Assembly: GCF_018613855.1 (NCBI RefSeq)
Contig: NZ_JAGGPK010000017.1
Coordinates: forward strand, 52,255-116,254
Source: Arthrobacter sp. ISL-30
Lineage (GTDB): Bacteria > Actinomycetota > Actinomycetes > Actinomycetales > Micrococcaceae
Reading direction: 5' to 3'
Length of the DNA: 64,000 nucleotides
The notes beneath the pieces were generated by a model. That model made no database searches. It was not told the DNA's origin and saw only the letters and a program-made list of their open reading frames with translations. Position numbers and translations under genes: made by a program. Below are positions 44,323-52,800 of the stretch, one piece after another; within the stretch, counting starts at the first letter, position 1; each line of letters begins with the position of its first letter.

Positions 44323-44560
44323 TATCGGAGCCAGCACCGAAACTCCCGGGCAAGGGCGGGCTGCCTGGCCTCCCTACGCCAGGCGAGCGGCCGGCGAGCC
44401 GGATGCGGTAGCCGACAGCGCGGCGTCGTCGAACGCTGCCGAGCGGAAGGCATCGTTCAACCGCTTTACTTGACTCCCGAGGCAGTCCACAATTGGTCCC
44501 ACCACAGCCTCCACTGGCTCAGCAGGGTGCTGCCCGACTGCCATGCTGAGGAACGCTGAC

Positions 44561-45832
44561 ATGAACAATCCACTGATTCCGACGGATTCCCCTTCGGGAC
44601 CCGGCAAAGAAGGCAGGAGCAGGAGCGAGGCTCCGAATGCCGACGCCGATCCCGCCCCAGCAGTGTCCGACCGGGCGGCGCGACTGGCGTCCATCCCCTC
44701 CTTTCGACGGCTTGAGCGCTACATCAGCCAATTAGGCCCTCGATGGCAGACGGCCGGCTGCGACTTCACTTTCGGCAACCCGCACCAGATGCCGCCCGAC
44801 CGCTTCGTCAATACGCTTCGGGATGCCCTGAGGCCACAGAATGATCAGTGGTTCGCTTACCAGACCAACGCGGCGCCTGCCCGGGAGGCGGCGGCCGAAT
44901 CCCTACAGAGGTTGCTGGATGTCCCGTTCCGGCCCGACGACATCTACCTCACCACAGGAGGGTTCGCCGCGATCGCGCTGGCGCTGAAGACCGTGGCGGA
45001 TCCAGGCGACGAGGTCATTTACAGCCTGCCGCCATGGTTCCTGTACGAGCCGCTGGTCCTCGAGGCGGGACTCGTGCCTGTGAAGGTGACCATCAATACG
45101 ACCACCTTCGACCTGGATCTCGCCGCCATCGAGGCAGCAATTACGGAGCGCACCCGCGTGGTGATCATCAATACGCCCAATAACCCCACGGGGCGGATCT
45201 ACCCGCCAAGTCTGCTGCTCCGCCTGGCGGAACTGCTGGAGACGGCCTCGGCCAGGATCGGCCGTCGGATCTACCTCGTCTCGGACGAACCCTACAACCG
45301 GATTGTCTACGACGGCTTGCGCTTCCACAGCCCCGTGGAGTTTTATCCCTACACGCTGCTGGCCTACTCCTACGGCAAGACTCATCTCTCGCCTGGCGAG
45401 CGCGTCGGCTACCTGGCGCTCCCGCCCACCATGCCCCGTCGGCATGAGCTGCGCCCTGCCATCAACAGCCTGCAGGTGGCCATGGGGTGGGTCTACCCGA
45501 ACGCCCTGCTACAGCACGCGCTTCCAGAGCTGGAGAAGTTCTCCATCGACGTAAACCAGTTGCAGCACCGCAGGGACCGTCTGGTCAGCGCGCTCGGCAG
45601 CATGGGCTACCGGATATGGCCGCCGGAGGGCGCGTTCTACCTTTATGCCCCGTCTCCGATCCTGGATGACGAGGCGTTCACTGAATCACTCGCACGCCGG
45701 AATGTGTTCGTGCTTCCTGGTGTGCTGTTCGAGACCCCCGGCTTCTTCCGGATATCCCTGACCGCGAACGAGGACATGATCGAGCGCAGCCTCCCTGCCT
45801 TCGAAGCGGCGATGAAAGCGAGCACAGCCTGA
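44561..45832 (+). CDS. PLP-dependent class I/II aminotransferase
   Basis: A 423-residue fold-type I enzyme. INTPNNPTGRIYPPSLLL (Asn that binds PLP), LVSDEPYNRIVYDGL (Asp242, Tyr245) and AYSYGKTHLSPGERVGYLAL with the Schiff-base Lys273 are the family's core motifs; the C-terminal Arg is in GFFRISLTANEDM. A 40-residue Ser/Pro-rich N-terminus precedes the domain. GAGGAA eight bases before ATG 44561 sets the start. It is probably an aspartate/alanine-type aminotransferase; substrate unknown. It appears monocistronic and unrelated to the sugar operon it faces. Confidence 0.88.
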   Translation: MNNPLIPTDSPSGPGKEGRSRSEAPNADADPAPAVSDRAARLASIPSFRRLERYISQLGPRWQTAGCDFTFGNPHQMPPDRFVNTLRDALRPQNDQWFAYQTNAAPAREAAAESLQRLLDVPFRPDDIYLTTGGFAAIALALKTVADPGDEVIYSLPPWFLYEPLVLEAGLVPVKVTINTTTFDLDLAAIEAAITERTRVVIINTPNNPTGRIYPPSLLLRLAELLETASARIGRRIYLVSDEPYNRIVYDGLRFHSPVEFYPYTLLAYSYGKTHLSPGERVGYLALPPTMPRRHELRPAINSLQVAMGWVYPNALLQHALPELEKFSIDVNQLQHRRDRLVSALGSMGYRIWPPEGAFYLYAPSPILDDEAFTESLARRNVFVLPGVLFETPGFFRISLTANEDMIERSLPAFEAAMKASTA

Positions 45833-45952
45833 TCCCAGTGTTCTTGTTAACCTCAGGTCCAACTCCCCGCACACCTTCAGCCACTTCGCCTCCATAGCGT
45901 GGACGGGTCGCCGGCGCACCGCCGGTAACCCCGTCACCCAGGAGGAACCATT

Positions 45953-47023
45953 ATGCGTACAGTCCTGACCACCGCGGCCGCCGCCGCGCTCATCGCCGCT
46001 ATGGCGAGCCCCGCCGTCGCCGCCCCCGACGCCGAAGCCGGCACCGCGCCGTCGTCGAACGCTGCTGGAACCACTCCTTCGGCAGTTAAGACCAACGAAC
46101 GCAACGGCTCCTTCGACCTGCAGTCGCACCGTGGGGGCCGCGGCGAATGGAGCGAGGAGTCCTTGGCCGCGTTCGCCAAATCCCTCGAGCTCGGCGTGAC
46201 AACCCTGGAACTGGACACCCACCTGACCGAAGACGGCAAGGTCATCGTCTGGCACGACAACACCATCCAGGCGAACAAGTGCATCGACACCGCCCCCGCC
46301 ACGGACGGCGACAGCGAATTCCCGTACGTCGGCGACCGTGTCGCGGAGCTCTCCCTCGCCCAGATCAAGACCCTGAACTGCGGTTACACCCAGCTGCCCG
46401 GCTACCCGGAACAGGACGTCATCGAAGGCAACCGCATCGCCGAGCTCAAGGACGTCTACCAGCTGGCCAACGACTACGACGCCGAGAAGGTCCGCTTCAA
46501 TGTGGAGACCAAGGTGGAAGACGGCAAGGCCGGCGGCGAAGGCATGGTGGCCCTGACAACGGCCGTTATCACCGAGATCTACCAGGCCGGCATGGCCGAG
46601 CGCACCACGCTGCAGTCCTTCGACTGGTCCTCACTGAACCTGGCCAAGCGGATCGCCCCGCAGCTCCCGCTCGTCGCCCTCTCGAGCGGCGACGCCTGGC
46701 TCCAGGTCGGTCAGCCGGGCGCCAGCCCGAACCTCGGCGGCATCGACATCGACGACTACGACGGTTCCCTCGCGAAGGCTGCAGCTGCGCAGGGTTACGA
46801 CGTCGTCTCCCCCGCCTTCGCCTCCGTCACCCCTGAGATGATCGCCGAAGCCCACGAACTCGGCCTGCCCGTCATCCCCTGGACCGTCAACAAGGTCGCC
46901 GACATGGAGCGCCTCATGGACCTCGGCGTCGACGGCATCATCACCGACTTCCCCACCCGCCTGCACACCCTCATGGAAGAGCGCGGCTTGAAGCTGCCGA
47001 AGGCGTACACGCTGAGCAGCTAG
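45953..47023 (+). CDS. Secreted glycerophosphodiester phosphodiesterase
   Basis: A 356-residue exported GDPD-family enzyme hydrolysing glycerophosphodiesters to glycerol-3-phosphate and an alcohol. A signal peptide (MRTVLTTAAAAALIAAMASP-AVAA) is followed by QSHRGGRGEWSEESLAAFAK with catalytic His59-Arg60 and a metal-ligand Glu, then TLELDTHLTEDGKVIVWHDN with Glu86, Asp88 and His101. The C-terminal barrel ends VIPWTVNKVADMERLMDLGV-DGIITDFP, standard for the family. GGAGGAACC precedes ATG 45953. The product is probably active on teichoic-acid or phospholipid breakdown products outside the cell. A strong terminator follows. Confidence 0.93.
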   Translation: MRTVLTTAAAAALIAAMASPAVAAPDAEAGTAPSSNAAGTTPSAVKTNERNGSFDLQSHRGGRGEWSEESLAAFAKSLELGVTTLELDTHLTEDGKVIVWHDNTIQANKCIDTAPATDGDSEFPYVGDRVAELSLAQIKTLNCGYTQLPGYPEQDVIEGNRIAELKDVYQLANDYDAEKVRFNVETKVEDGKAGGEGMVALTTAVITEIYQAGMAERTTLQSFDWSSLNLAKRIAPQLPLVALSSGDAWLQVGQPGASPNLGGIDIDDYDGSLAKAAAAQGYDVVSPAFASVTPEMIAEAHELGLPVIPWTVNKVADMERLMDLGVDGIITDFPTRLHTLMEERGLKLPKAYTLSS

Positions 47024-47040
47024 CGGTCTTAGCTACAGCC

Positions 47041-47070
47041 GGGATAGGCCACCTCACGGTGGCCTATCCC
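47041..47070. terminator. Terminator after the glycerophosphodiesterase gene
   Basis: GGGATAGGCCACC (47041-47053) pairs perfectly with GGTGGCCTATCCC (47058-47070) around a four-base loop. It stands between convergent genes and may serve both. Confidence 0.85.
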
Positions 47071-47093
47071 GCGCACATGCTTTCCGGCCACTC

Positions 47094-47909
47094 CTACATT
47101 GAGTGTCCGGGCATCATCGCGGGCGACAAGGCTACGCCGATCGCGATGACGGCCAGCGCCACCGCTACTGAACGGTTAGCGAGCCGTTTCCAGGGGAGCA
47201 TTTTCTCCAGTGCGATGAATGCCCCGACCACTGCCATCCAGCCGATACTCATCATGCCCAGTGCGAACAGTGCGACCATCAGCGCCCAGCAGCAGGTGAC
47301 GCACCATGCGCCGTGCTCGACCCCCATGCGCAACCCACCCAAGTATCCCCGCCGCATGCGGTGCAGGACGAAGTCAATGGGCGTGCGGCATTTCATGAGG
47401 GAGACGTTCTTGGCTGGCGTGAGCTGGTAGATGGCCGCAGCAAAGATCACTCCCGCTGCGAGGTAGCGACCGCCTGGATCCGATGAGAGGAAGTCGGGAA
47501 GAAGTGACGTGGCGGTCTCGTAGAGCGTATAGGTGGCGAATCCAAAGATCGTCCATGCAATAAGGTAGCCGGCAACGAAAATGGCGGTGGAACCTGACGG
47601 GGCATAGCGTCCGGATTCGCGACGGTGGCGCTGGATCCGGGCGTACGCGACGATCATTGGTGCCGCCGACGGAAACATCATTGCCGCCAGCATCACGACC
47701 CACGTCGTGATGAAGAAGCCCAGTGGTCCCGGATCCGTCCAACGCCCCATGTCCATCCCATCCATCTGGGCGGCAGAGATGATCCAACCTACGGCGGCGA
47801 GGGCAAGTAGAACCGTGACTAGGCCGGCAACACGCAGATCGACCCCGAAAGCTGCGGCGCGTGCGGAAGAGCGCGTCACAGCACCTGCATTCAGCTTCCT
47901 GTTTTGCAT
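47094..47909 (-). CDS. DUF2182 integral membrane protein
   Basis: A 271-residue protein with seven or so helices and the DUF2182 signature: TTWVVMLAAMMFPSAAPMIV, QLTPAKNVSLMKCRTPIDFV, and MGVEHGAWCVTCCWALMVAL with three Cys and a His in membrane context, suggesting metal binding. Such genes regularly sit next to DUF1326 genes, as here (13 bases). The pair's function is not established; metal handling is often proposed. ATG 47909 is chosen although no strong site is seen; coupling to the upstream gene is likely. Confidence 0.85.
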   Translation of the reverse strand: MQNRKLNAGAVTRSSARAAAFGVDLRVAGLVTVLLALAAVGWIISAAQMDGMDMGRWTDPGPLGFFITTWVVMLAAMMFPSAAPMIVAYARIQRHRRESGRYAPSGSTAIFVAGYLIAWTIFGFATYTLYETATSLLPDFLSSDPGGRYLAAGVIFAAAIYQLTPAKNVSLMKCRTPIDFVLHRMRRGYLGGLRMGVEHGAWCVTCCWALMVALFALGMMSIGWMAVVGAFIALEKMLPWKRLANRSVAVALAVIAIGVALSPAMMPGHSM

Positions 47910-47922
47910 GTGTGGACGACTA

Positions 47923-48540
47923 TCACGCCCGGCCCTTGAAGGTGCCTTCGGCCATTTCGCTTGCGTAGCTGAAGTCTCCGGTTTCGCCGTAGACGCCGTC
48001 GAAATCCAAGCCGAAAAGGTCCGAGTGGCCCGGCCCTTTTCCAATCATGAACTCGGGGGCGAAGCCGAACATCGCATTCTTGACTGTGGTGACGCCGCCT
48101 TCAGGTCCAGGCAGGGACTCGAAGGTGTAGTTCGCACTCTCGCCGACAGACACGGACGGCGACTCGCCGTCAGACAGCATGATGCTGGCTCGCTCGACGC
48201 CCAGCCACTCTCCATAGAGGGCTGCGAAATCCGCGAAGGCGCCGCCGGCGTCGCCATGGAGGATCTGTTCGATGGCAGCCGCCTGCGCTTCGGAGGCGCT
48301 TTCGTCGATGACAACACCAACCTTCCAGCCGCCCGCGCTGAGGTTCGACGGGAACCAGCTAACGAAGGCGAAGTCGACTCCCGAAAGATCGGTATCATCG
48401 AGGTTCCCTTCGGCGATATGGAACACGTTGAGGCTACGGCATTCACCGTTCGGACCTGTGGGCTGGGTGTCGATCGGGCACGGGCAGATCAGCGAGCAGG
48501 TGCAGTTACCTACGTACTTTCCAGACATTTCCCACGACAT
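47923..48540 (-). CDS. DUF1326 protein
   Basis: A 205-residue soluble protein starting MSWEMSGKYVGNCTCSLICP-CP, the conserved Cys-rich opening of DUF1326 (five Cys counting GEC). The remainder has the family blocks FHIAEGNLDDTDLSGVDFAF and LPGPEGGVTTVKNAMFGFAP. It is the first gene of a two-gene unit with the DUF2182 membrane protein. The cysteines suggest metal or redox chemistry, but no activity is known. Confidence 0.88.
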   Translation of the reverse strand: MSWEMSGKYVGNCTCSLICPCPIDTQPTGPNGECRSLNVFHIAEGNLDDTDLSGVDFAFVSWFPSNLSAGGWKVGVVIDESASEAQAAAIEQILHGDAGGAFADFAALYGEWLGVERASIMLSDGESPSVSVGESANYTFESLPGPEGGVTTVKNAMFGFAPEFMIGKGPGHSDLFGLDFDGVYGETGDFSYASEMAEGTFKGRA

Positions 48541-48688
48541 TTTGGGCTCTCCTAGCTGGCAGCAGGCCTAGGAGTTGTGTCCTGAGCGCAGTGCCGAATT
48601 GATCACTGAAATGAGGCCCAGCCCCCATCAGTGCCAACGCTACTCGGCATGATAAGGGAGCCAATATGGTGTTCTGCCCCGGGATGAC

Positions 48689-49036
48689 CTAGGCGCGGAT
48701 CGTCTGAGCCAGGGCCGTTTCGAGGAACTCGAGGTGAGCCGGCGTCGTCGCCGTCGTGTCATCTGCGTACTCGGGGTGTTTCGTGAGGAACTTCTTGATG
48801 TAGGGGCAAACCGGCACGATGTTCAGGCCCGCGGCGACAGTCTGGTCGAGCGCCTCGGAGGCCAACTTCCCGGCCAGCCCCTGTCCGCCGTACTCCTCGT
48901 TGATGACTGTGTGGTAGAAAATCCGCTGCGGTCCGCTGTCGTAATCCTTGTACGCGGCCTTCCCGATCACACGACCGCCTACGAGCACCTCAAAGCGATC
49001 CCACTCGGGATTGTGGCGAATGACGACGTCGTTCAT
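48689..49036 (-). CDS. GNAT-like small N-acetyltransferase (YjdJ type)
   Basis: A 115-residue protein of the minimal GCN5-like class: VVIRHNPEWDRFEVLVGGRV, GPQRIFYHTVINEEYGGQGL-AGKL with the acetyl-CoA-binding Q/GxxGxA loop, and NIVPVCPYIKKFLTKHPEYA with the conserved Cys and PEY. Its substrate is unknown. ATG 49036 lies only three bases from the end of the RIT element, so its native promoter and possibly its ribosome site have been replaced by the element's terminus. Confidence 0.85.
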   Translation of the reverse strand: MNDVVIRHNPEWDRFEVLVGGRVIGKAAYKDYDSGPQRIFYHTVINEEYGGQGLAGKLASEALDQTVAAGLNIVPVCPYIKKFLTKHPEYADDTTATTPAHLEFLETALAQTIRA

Positions 49037-49039
49037 GCG

Positions 49040-49067
49040 GATTGTTCCGATTCTTGGGTTATTCCGA
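49040..49067 (+). repeat. Left terminal inverted repeat of the RIT element
   Basis: Starts GATTGTTCCGATTCT and ends TTATTCCGA. Two similar nonamers, TTGTTCCGA and TTATTCCGA, lie in direct orientation within it, a layout suited to a pair of recombinase-binding arms. Confidence 0.85.
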
Positions 49068-49146
49068 GGACGGTTGGTGTCGCCGCCTGAAGGGCGTGTG
49101 ACCTGGGGAAAGGCTGCGCCGGTCGCGCGACTATCGGGATAACGCG

Positions 49147-50178
49147 TCAGTCTGTGAGTCCGCATAGGCGCTGGATGATGTCCTCGTGGTTGTGCCAGAT
49201 CGGCACGGCTGGCGGACTGGTGCTGATTACGCTGGTGGCTTTGGCGAGGGCTTGACGTTTCATTTCGGTGTCGGCGTGTGCGTAGATGAGCGTGGTCTCG
49301 GGGTCAGCGTGACCAAGCCATTCGGTGAGCAGTGGCAGAGGCATGCCTGCTTGGTAGAGGTGCATGGCGCGGGAGTGGCGCAGCATGTGCGGGTGGACCT
49401 TCTCGGGGATTTCGGGGCAGCTTTCACGGGCCTTGGCGGCGTGCTGACGGAGGAACCTGGCGACGTTGTCGTCGGACATGGATGTCTTTCGGTGCCTGTG
49501 GATCGTGTAGAACAGCGGCTGTCCAGGGTCGAGGTCGGCGTGGAAGGCCGCGGTGTAGCGGCGGCAGTGGGCGGCGGTCTCGGTGTTGATGGGCAGGCGG
49601 CGGGGTTTGGATCCTTTTCCGATCAGGTCGACGGTGAGCCGTTTGGTGTCGATGTCGCCGAGGGTCAGGGCCAGCATCTCGGCGTCACGGGCGGCCAGGT
49701 CGTACATGAGGATCATGAAGAACTGGTCGCGCAGGCCGGTCTTGGTGCTGGCGTCGGGGGCCGCCAGCAGAGCGGTGATGGCGGTGGTCGTCATGTAGCG
49801 AACGGTCGGCGTAGCCGGGGTCTTCAATTGGGGGATGCCGTTGAGGTCGGCCAAGTGCATGGCCAGTGTCGGCTCAGCTGTGGCGGCGTATCTGAAGAAG
49901 GAACGGATGCAGGCCAGTCGCTGGTTGTAGGTCGTTGCCGTCCAGCCGCGCGTCGTCCTCATGTGGTCAAGGAATCCGATGACGCAGGCTCGGTTGAGGG
50001 TCGTGAAGGTGATCTGGCTGAGCGGAACCTGTCGGCTATCGGCGAGGTGGGCCAAGAGCATGTTCCAGGTGTGGCGACAGGAGGTGATGGTGCGGGGGCT
50101 CGCGCCGCGTTGCCGGGGCAGGATCACGGTGAACCACTCGCGCAGGTGCCGGTAGAAGCTGTCGGTTGGCGTGGTCAT
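49147..50178 (-). CDS. Tyrosine recombinase, third of the RIT trio (RitC-position)
   Basis: A 343-residue integrase. An N-terminal SAM-like domain (residues 1-110, SFYRHLREWFTVILPRQRGA) is followed by the catalytic domain: first Arg in YDLAARDAEMLALTLGDIDT, Lys in GKGSKPRRLPI, HPHMLRHSRAMHLY (HxxR), EWLGHADPETTLIYAHAD with the His and nucleophile Tyr. All catalytic residues are present. ATG 50178 overlaps the upstream gene's TGA as ATGA. Confidence 0.88.
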   Translation of the reverse strand: MTTPTDSFYRHLREWFTVILPRQRGASPRTITSCRHTWNMLLAHLADSRQVPLSQITFTTLNRACVIGFLDHMRTTRGWTATTYNQRLACIRSFFRYAATAEPTLAMHLADLNGIPQLKTPATPTVRYMTTTAITALLAAPDASTKTGLRDQFFMILMYDLAARDAEMLALTLGDIDTKRLTVDLIGKGSKPRRLPINTETAAHCRRYTAAFHADLDPGQPLFYTIHRHRKTSMSDDNVARFLRQHAAKARESCPEIPEKVHPHMLRHSRAMHLYQAGMPLPLLTEWLGHADPETTLIYAHADTEMKRQALAKATSVISTSPPAVPIWHNHEDIIQRLCGLTD

Positions 50179-51110
50179 GGCGTCACCTCCGGGATGATTC
50201 CTGCCGTGCCGGTCAGCCCTGTTGCGGATAGGCGCTCGGGCAGCAGATGCATGTAGTAGGCGGTTGCGGAGTAGGTCTCGTGGCCCATGTAGGCCGACAG
50301 GTACGGCAGCCAAACGTTGAGGTCGCGGCCTTCCTCAACCCAGCGCATCAGGGTGCGGGTGGCATAGTTGTGGCGCAGCGTGTAGGGCGTGGAGCCGGGC
50401 GCCAAATCTCCAGCCATACCGCGGCAACGGTGGTACGAGGCTGTCAGCCAGCGTCCGCGGTAGGGCTGTCCGGGGTGGTCTTCGAAGAAGAACTCTCGGC
50501 CGGGGCGGTGCAGGTTCGCCAGCTCGTCGAAGCGGGCCAGCAGGGCGGCCATACCGGCGTCGATCGGGACGCGGCGGTCCTTGTTGTACTTGGTCTGCTC
50601 GATCATCAAAATCGCCTTGTCGAGGTCGACGTCGCCGCGGCGCAGCCGCCGGGCTTCCTGCGGCCGTAACCCGCAGCCCAGCATCAGCCGGAACACCACC
50701 GGGATCGTGTACTCGCGAAACGGGCTGGCCGAGCAGGCAGTGAACGAGTCGGCTGCTGAGAAGAAGGTGGCCAGCTCCTCGTCGGTGAAGATGTGCGGCA
50801 GGCTCCTGGCACGGTGGCTGATCCACTCGGCAGGCAGCACGAACGCCTCAGCGTCGACTATCTTCAAGTACTTGCCGAACTCGCGGATCGCATGGGCCTT
50901 GTACGCAGGCCATTCGGTACGTGTGCCTTCCTCACACCAGGCCGTCACCAGCTCCCGCGACAGAATCGTCTCGCCGGGCCGATGGGCCACGCAGAACCGG
51001 TCGAAGCTCTTCATCGGATAGACCAAGGTCTTCGCGTAGCCCAGACCGGCTCGCCACTCGAGCATCGCCTCGATCTGTGCCGCGAAGCCGCTGCTGAAGG
51101 TCGCGCTCAT
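50175..51110 (-). CDS. Tyrosine recombinase, second of the RIT trio (RitB-position)
   Basis: A 311-residue integrase. N-terminal arm-type domain (MLEWRAGLGYAKTLVYPMKS), then the catalytic domain with FRLMLGCGLRPQEARRLRRG (first Arg), QTKYNKDRRVPI (Lys), STPYTLRHNYATRTLMRW (HxxR-like, here L-R-H-N), and SAYMGHETYSATAYYMHLLP (His and Tyr). ATG 51110 overlaps the first gene's TGA as ATGA. The three proteins probably act together. Confidence 0.88.
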   Translation of the reverse strand: MSATFSSGFAAQIEAMLEWRAGLGYAKTLVYPMKSFDRFCVAHRPGETILSRELVTAWCEEGTRTEWPAYKAHAIREFGKYLKIVDAEAFVLPAEWISHRARSLPHIFTDEELATFFSAADSFTACSASPFREYTIPVVFRLMLGCGLRPQEARRLRRGDVDLDKAILMIEQTKYNKDRRVPIDAGMAALLARFDELANLHRPGREFFFEDHPGQPYRGRWLTASYHRCRGMAGDLAPGSTPYTLRHNYATRTLMRWVEEGRDLNVWLPYLSAYMGHETYSATAYYMHLLPERLSATGLTGTAGIIPEVTP

Positions 51111-52331
51111 CGCAGGCCCTCCACGGTAGGAGCGAAGCGGTCAAGAGGCAGACAGCACGCCCGCAGCGACTCATCGGCCAGGGCAATGTAGCGCCTCGAG
51201 GAGGCGAGCTGGCCGTGGCCGAGTACCTGTGCAGCCAGCTCCAGCTCGGCACCGGACTCGACCAGACGAGTGCCCGTCGTGCGCCGCAGGGCGTGGAACG
51301 TCTTGCCGTCGTGGGCCTGGTGAGACACGCCAGCTTTGTGGAGCCACCGATTCATGATCAGCGCCCCGGTCGGGCCGCTCAGCTTCACGAACGGGGCGTA
51401 GACACGGACAAAGACCTCAGGCGCCTCGCACACCGGTCTGCCGTGCAGGAGCCAGGCGGCTATCGCGTTGCCAGCCTCAGCCGACAGCGGCAGCGTCAGC
51501 GGTGCCGACGTCTTGTGCTGGACCAAGCGGATCTCATCCCGACGCCAGTCGATCTGGTCCAGCCGTAGCGACACGATATCGCCACAGCGCAGCCCGGTCG
51601 ACAACGCCAACCGGACCCGCGTAGTCCCTCTTCCCGCGCGGGGAGCCAGTCTCGATCGCGGCGAGGATCCGGCCAGTCTCCTCGGGCGTGAAGCACGGTA
51701 GCGCCCGTGCCCGCCGCGGCCCGACCCTTGCCAATATCGCCTCGACCTTCAGCCCCGAGCAGCCCTGCTGGTTGGCGAACGCGAAGAACCGCTTGATGGC
51801 CCACACGGTGTTGCCCATGCCCGATGTGTGGCGGGGCCCGACCGCGACGAGGAAGCCACGGACATCATCAAGCGTCGCCGCTCCAAGGGTGCAGCCAGTG
51901 CTGTCCAGGTAGCGCAGGAACTGGCGCACCTCGCAGACTGTCAGGCGCACCGAGCTGGATGCCAGCTCGCCGCGCAGCGACTCCGCGAAGGCAGTGAGGA
52001 CCGACTCCCCAGTCGTGCTCAGGCCCGGCGCCGGCCTGCGCCGCCGCCAGACCACGACCCCAGTCTGCTGAAAGTGCAGCATCACCCTGACTGTCTTCTC
52101 CAGCGTCGACCGCATCGTGGGGCCGATCTCCCCACGGCGCACCCGCTCGTCCATGGCCGCCAGGAACTCCTCCACGGCCCGTTCTGTCAGCCGATCGATC
52201 CCTCGGCCGCCGCAGAACCCAACCACAACATGACAGCAGCTTCGGTAGTACTTGACGGACGCATCGGCCAAGCCGATTCTCGCGGTTTCCTCCAGCACGC
52301 CCTCAGCAAGCGCTTCTAACCCCTTCTCCAT
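51107..52331 (-). pseudogene. Tyrosine recombinase, first of the RIT trio (RitA-position), frameshifted
   Basis: GGAGGT seven bases before ATG 52331 starts MEKGLEALAEGVLEETARIG. The N-terminal domain and beginning of the catalytic domain read normally to ARALPCFTPEETGRILAAIE and RGKRDYA. At the C-run 51616-51618 (plus strand) one base too many breaks the frame; skipping one restores VRLALSTGLRCGDIVSLRLD (first catalytic Arg), then TFHALRRTTGTRLVESGAEL (HxxR) and VLGHGQLASSRRYIAL (His, Tyr), ending at TGA 51109-51107. All catalytic residues exist but in two frames. A real +1 mutation or a homopolymer error are both possible. Confidence 0.85.
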
Positions 52332-52522
52332 GACCCGGACCTCCATCGGACGGCCGCGGCCACTCCGAATGGGCCGCGATCACACCACGATGTACATGAA
52401 ACCCCTTCGATGCACAGGGAACGCCCGGACCAAGACGCCCGCGCTCAGCCCCCGAAGCACGACAGGATTATTCCGACCCAGACGGGAGACTGCCGAGGTC
52501 ACAGGCCCGCCCCCCGCAGCAA

Positions 52523-52550
52523 TCCGAATAATCCGAGAATCGGAACAATC
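52523..52550 (-). repeat. Right terminal inverted repeat of the RIT element
   Basis: Read on the minus strand it starts GATTGTTCCGATTCT and ends TTATTCGGA, differing from the left repeat at three of 28 positions. It lies 191 bases upstream of the first recombinase start. Confidence 0.85.
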
Positions 52551-52554
52551 GACG

Positions 52555-52574
52555 TTATTCCGAGCTCGGAATAA
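52555..52574. repeat. Perfect 20-bp palindrome just outside the RIT right end
   Basis: TTATTCCGAGCTCGGAATAA is a perfect palindrome built from the same TTATTCCGA unit as the element ends; a further copy lies inside at 52468-52476. It may be part of the element's right end, a recombinase-binding site, or the preferred target. Confidence 0.7.
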
Positions 52575-52678
52575 TGTTGATCTCCTTCTCTTTAACGTAA
52601 GGTTCCCGCCGGCCCTGAGCCGGCGCGGGTCTGCTTAGCCTAACCGCGCAAGGGCTCGGCTTTATTTCCCCGCCCCAC

Positions 52679-52742
52679 CCAACTGGGTCGCAGTTGTTGT
52701 CGTTATCAGCCCCAATAACGACAACAACTGTCGGTCAGTTGG
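52679..52742. repeat. 64-bp imperfect palindrome (REP/MITE-like)
   Basis: Left arm 52679-52706 (beginning CCAACTG, ending CAGTTGTTGTCGTTAT) and right arm 52715-52742 are inverted copies matching at 23 of 28 positions around an eight-base loop. A half copy of the same sequence occurs at 63870-63893, so this is a dispersed repeat rather than a simple terminator. Confidence 0.75.
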
Positions 52743-52770
52743 CAGGGACAGCGATTGGAAGGGTTGACAT

Positions 52771-52786
52771 GTGATCAAATGGTCAC
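52771..52786. promoter_or_regulatory. Operator-like dyad before the ArsR-type gene
   Basis: GTGATCAAATGGTCAC has the arms GTGA/TCAC with imperfect inner symmetry and lies 15 bases before the ATG at 52801. Position and form suit autoregulation by the ArsR-type protein. Confidence 0.5.
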
Positions 52787-52800
52787 CTATCGTTAATTCC

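Larger units (their letters stand above)
49040..52550. mobile_element. Recombinase-in-trio (RIT) element with terminal inverted repeats
   Basis: Three tyrosine recombinase genes overlap head to tail on the minus strand (52331-51107, 51110-50175, 50178-49147), each junction being an ATGA overlap. This trio is the definition of RIT elements. The genes are bounded by inverted repeats 49040-49067 and 52523-52550, both starting GATTGTTCCGATTCT from the outside and identical at 25 of 28 positions. The 3.5-kb element carries no cargo. Whether it still moves is doubtful because the first recombinase has a frameshift. Confidence 0.88.

Noticed and set aside
48541..48688. Small gene between the acetyltransferase and DUF1326 genes
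   Set aside because: No frame with start, site and sensible composition; 148 bases are enough for the DUF1326 promoter.
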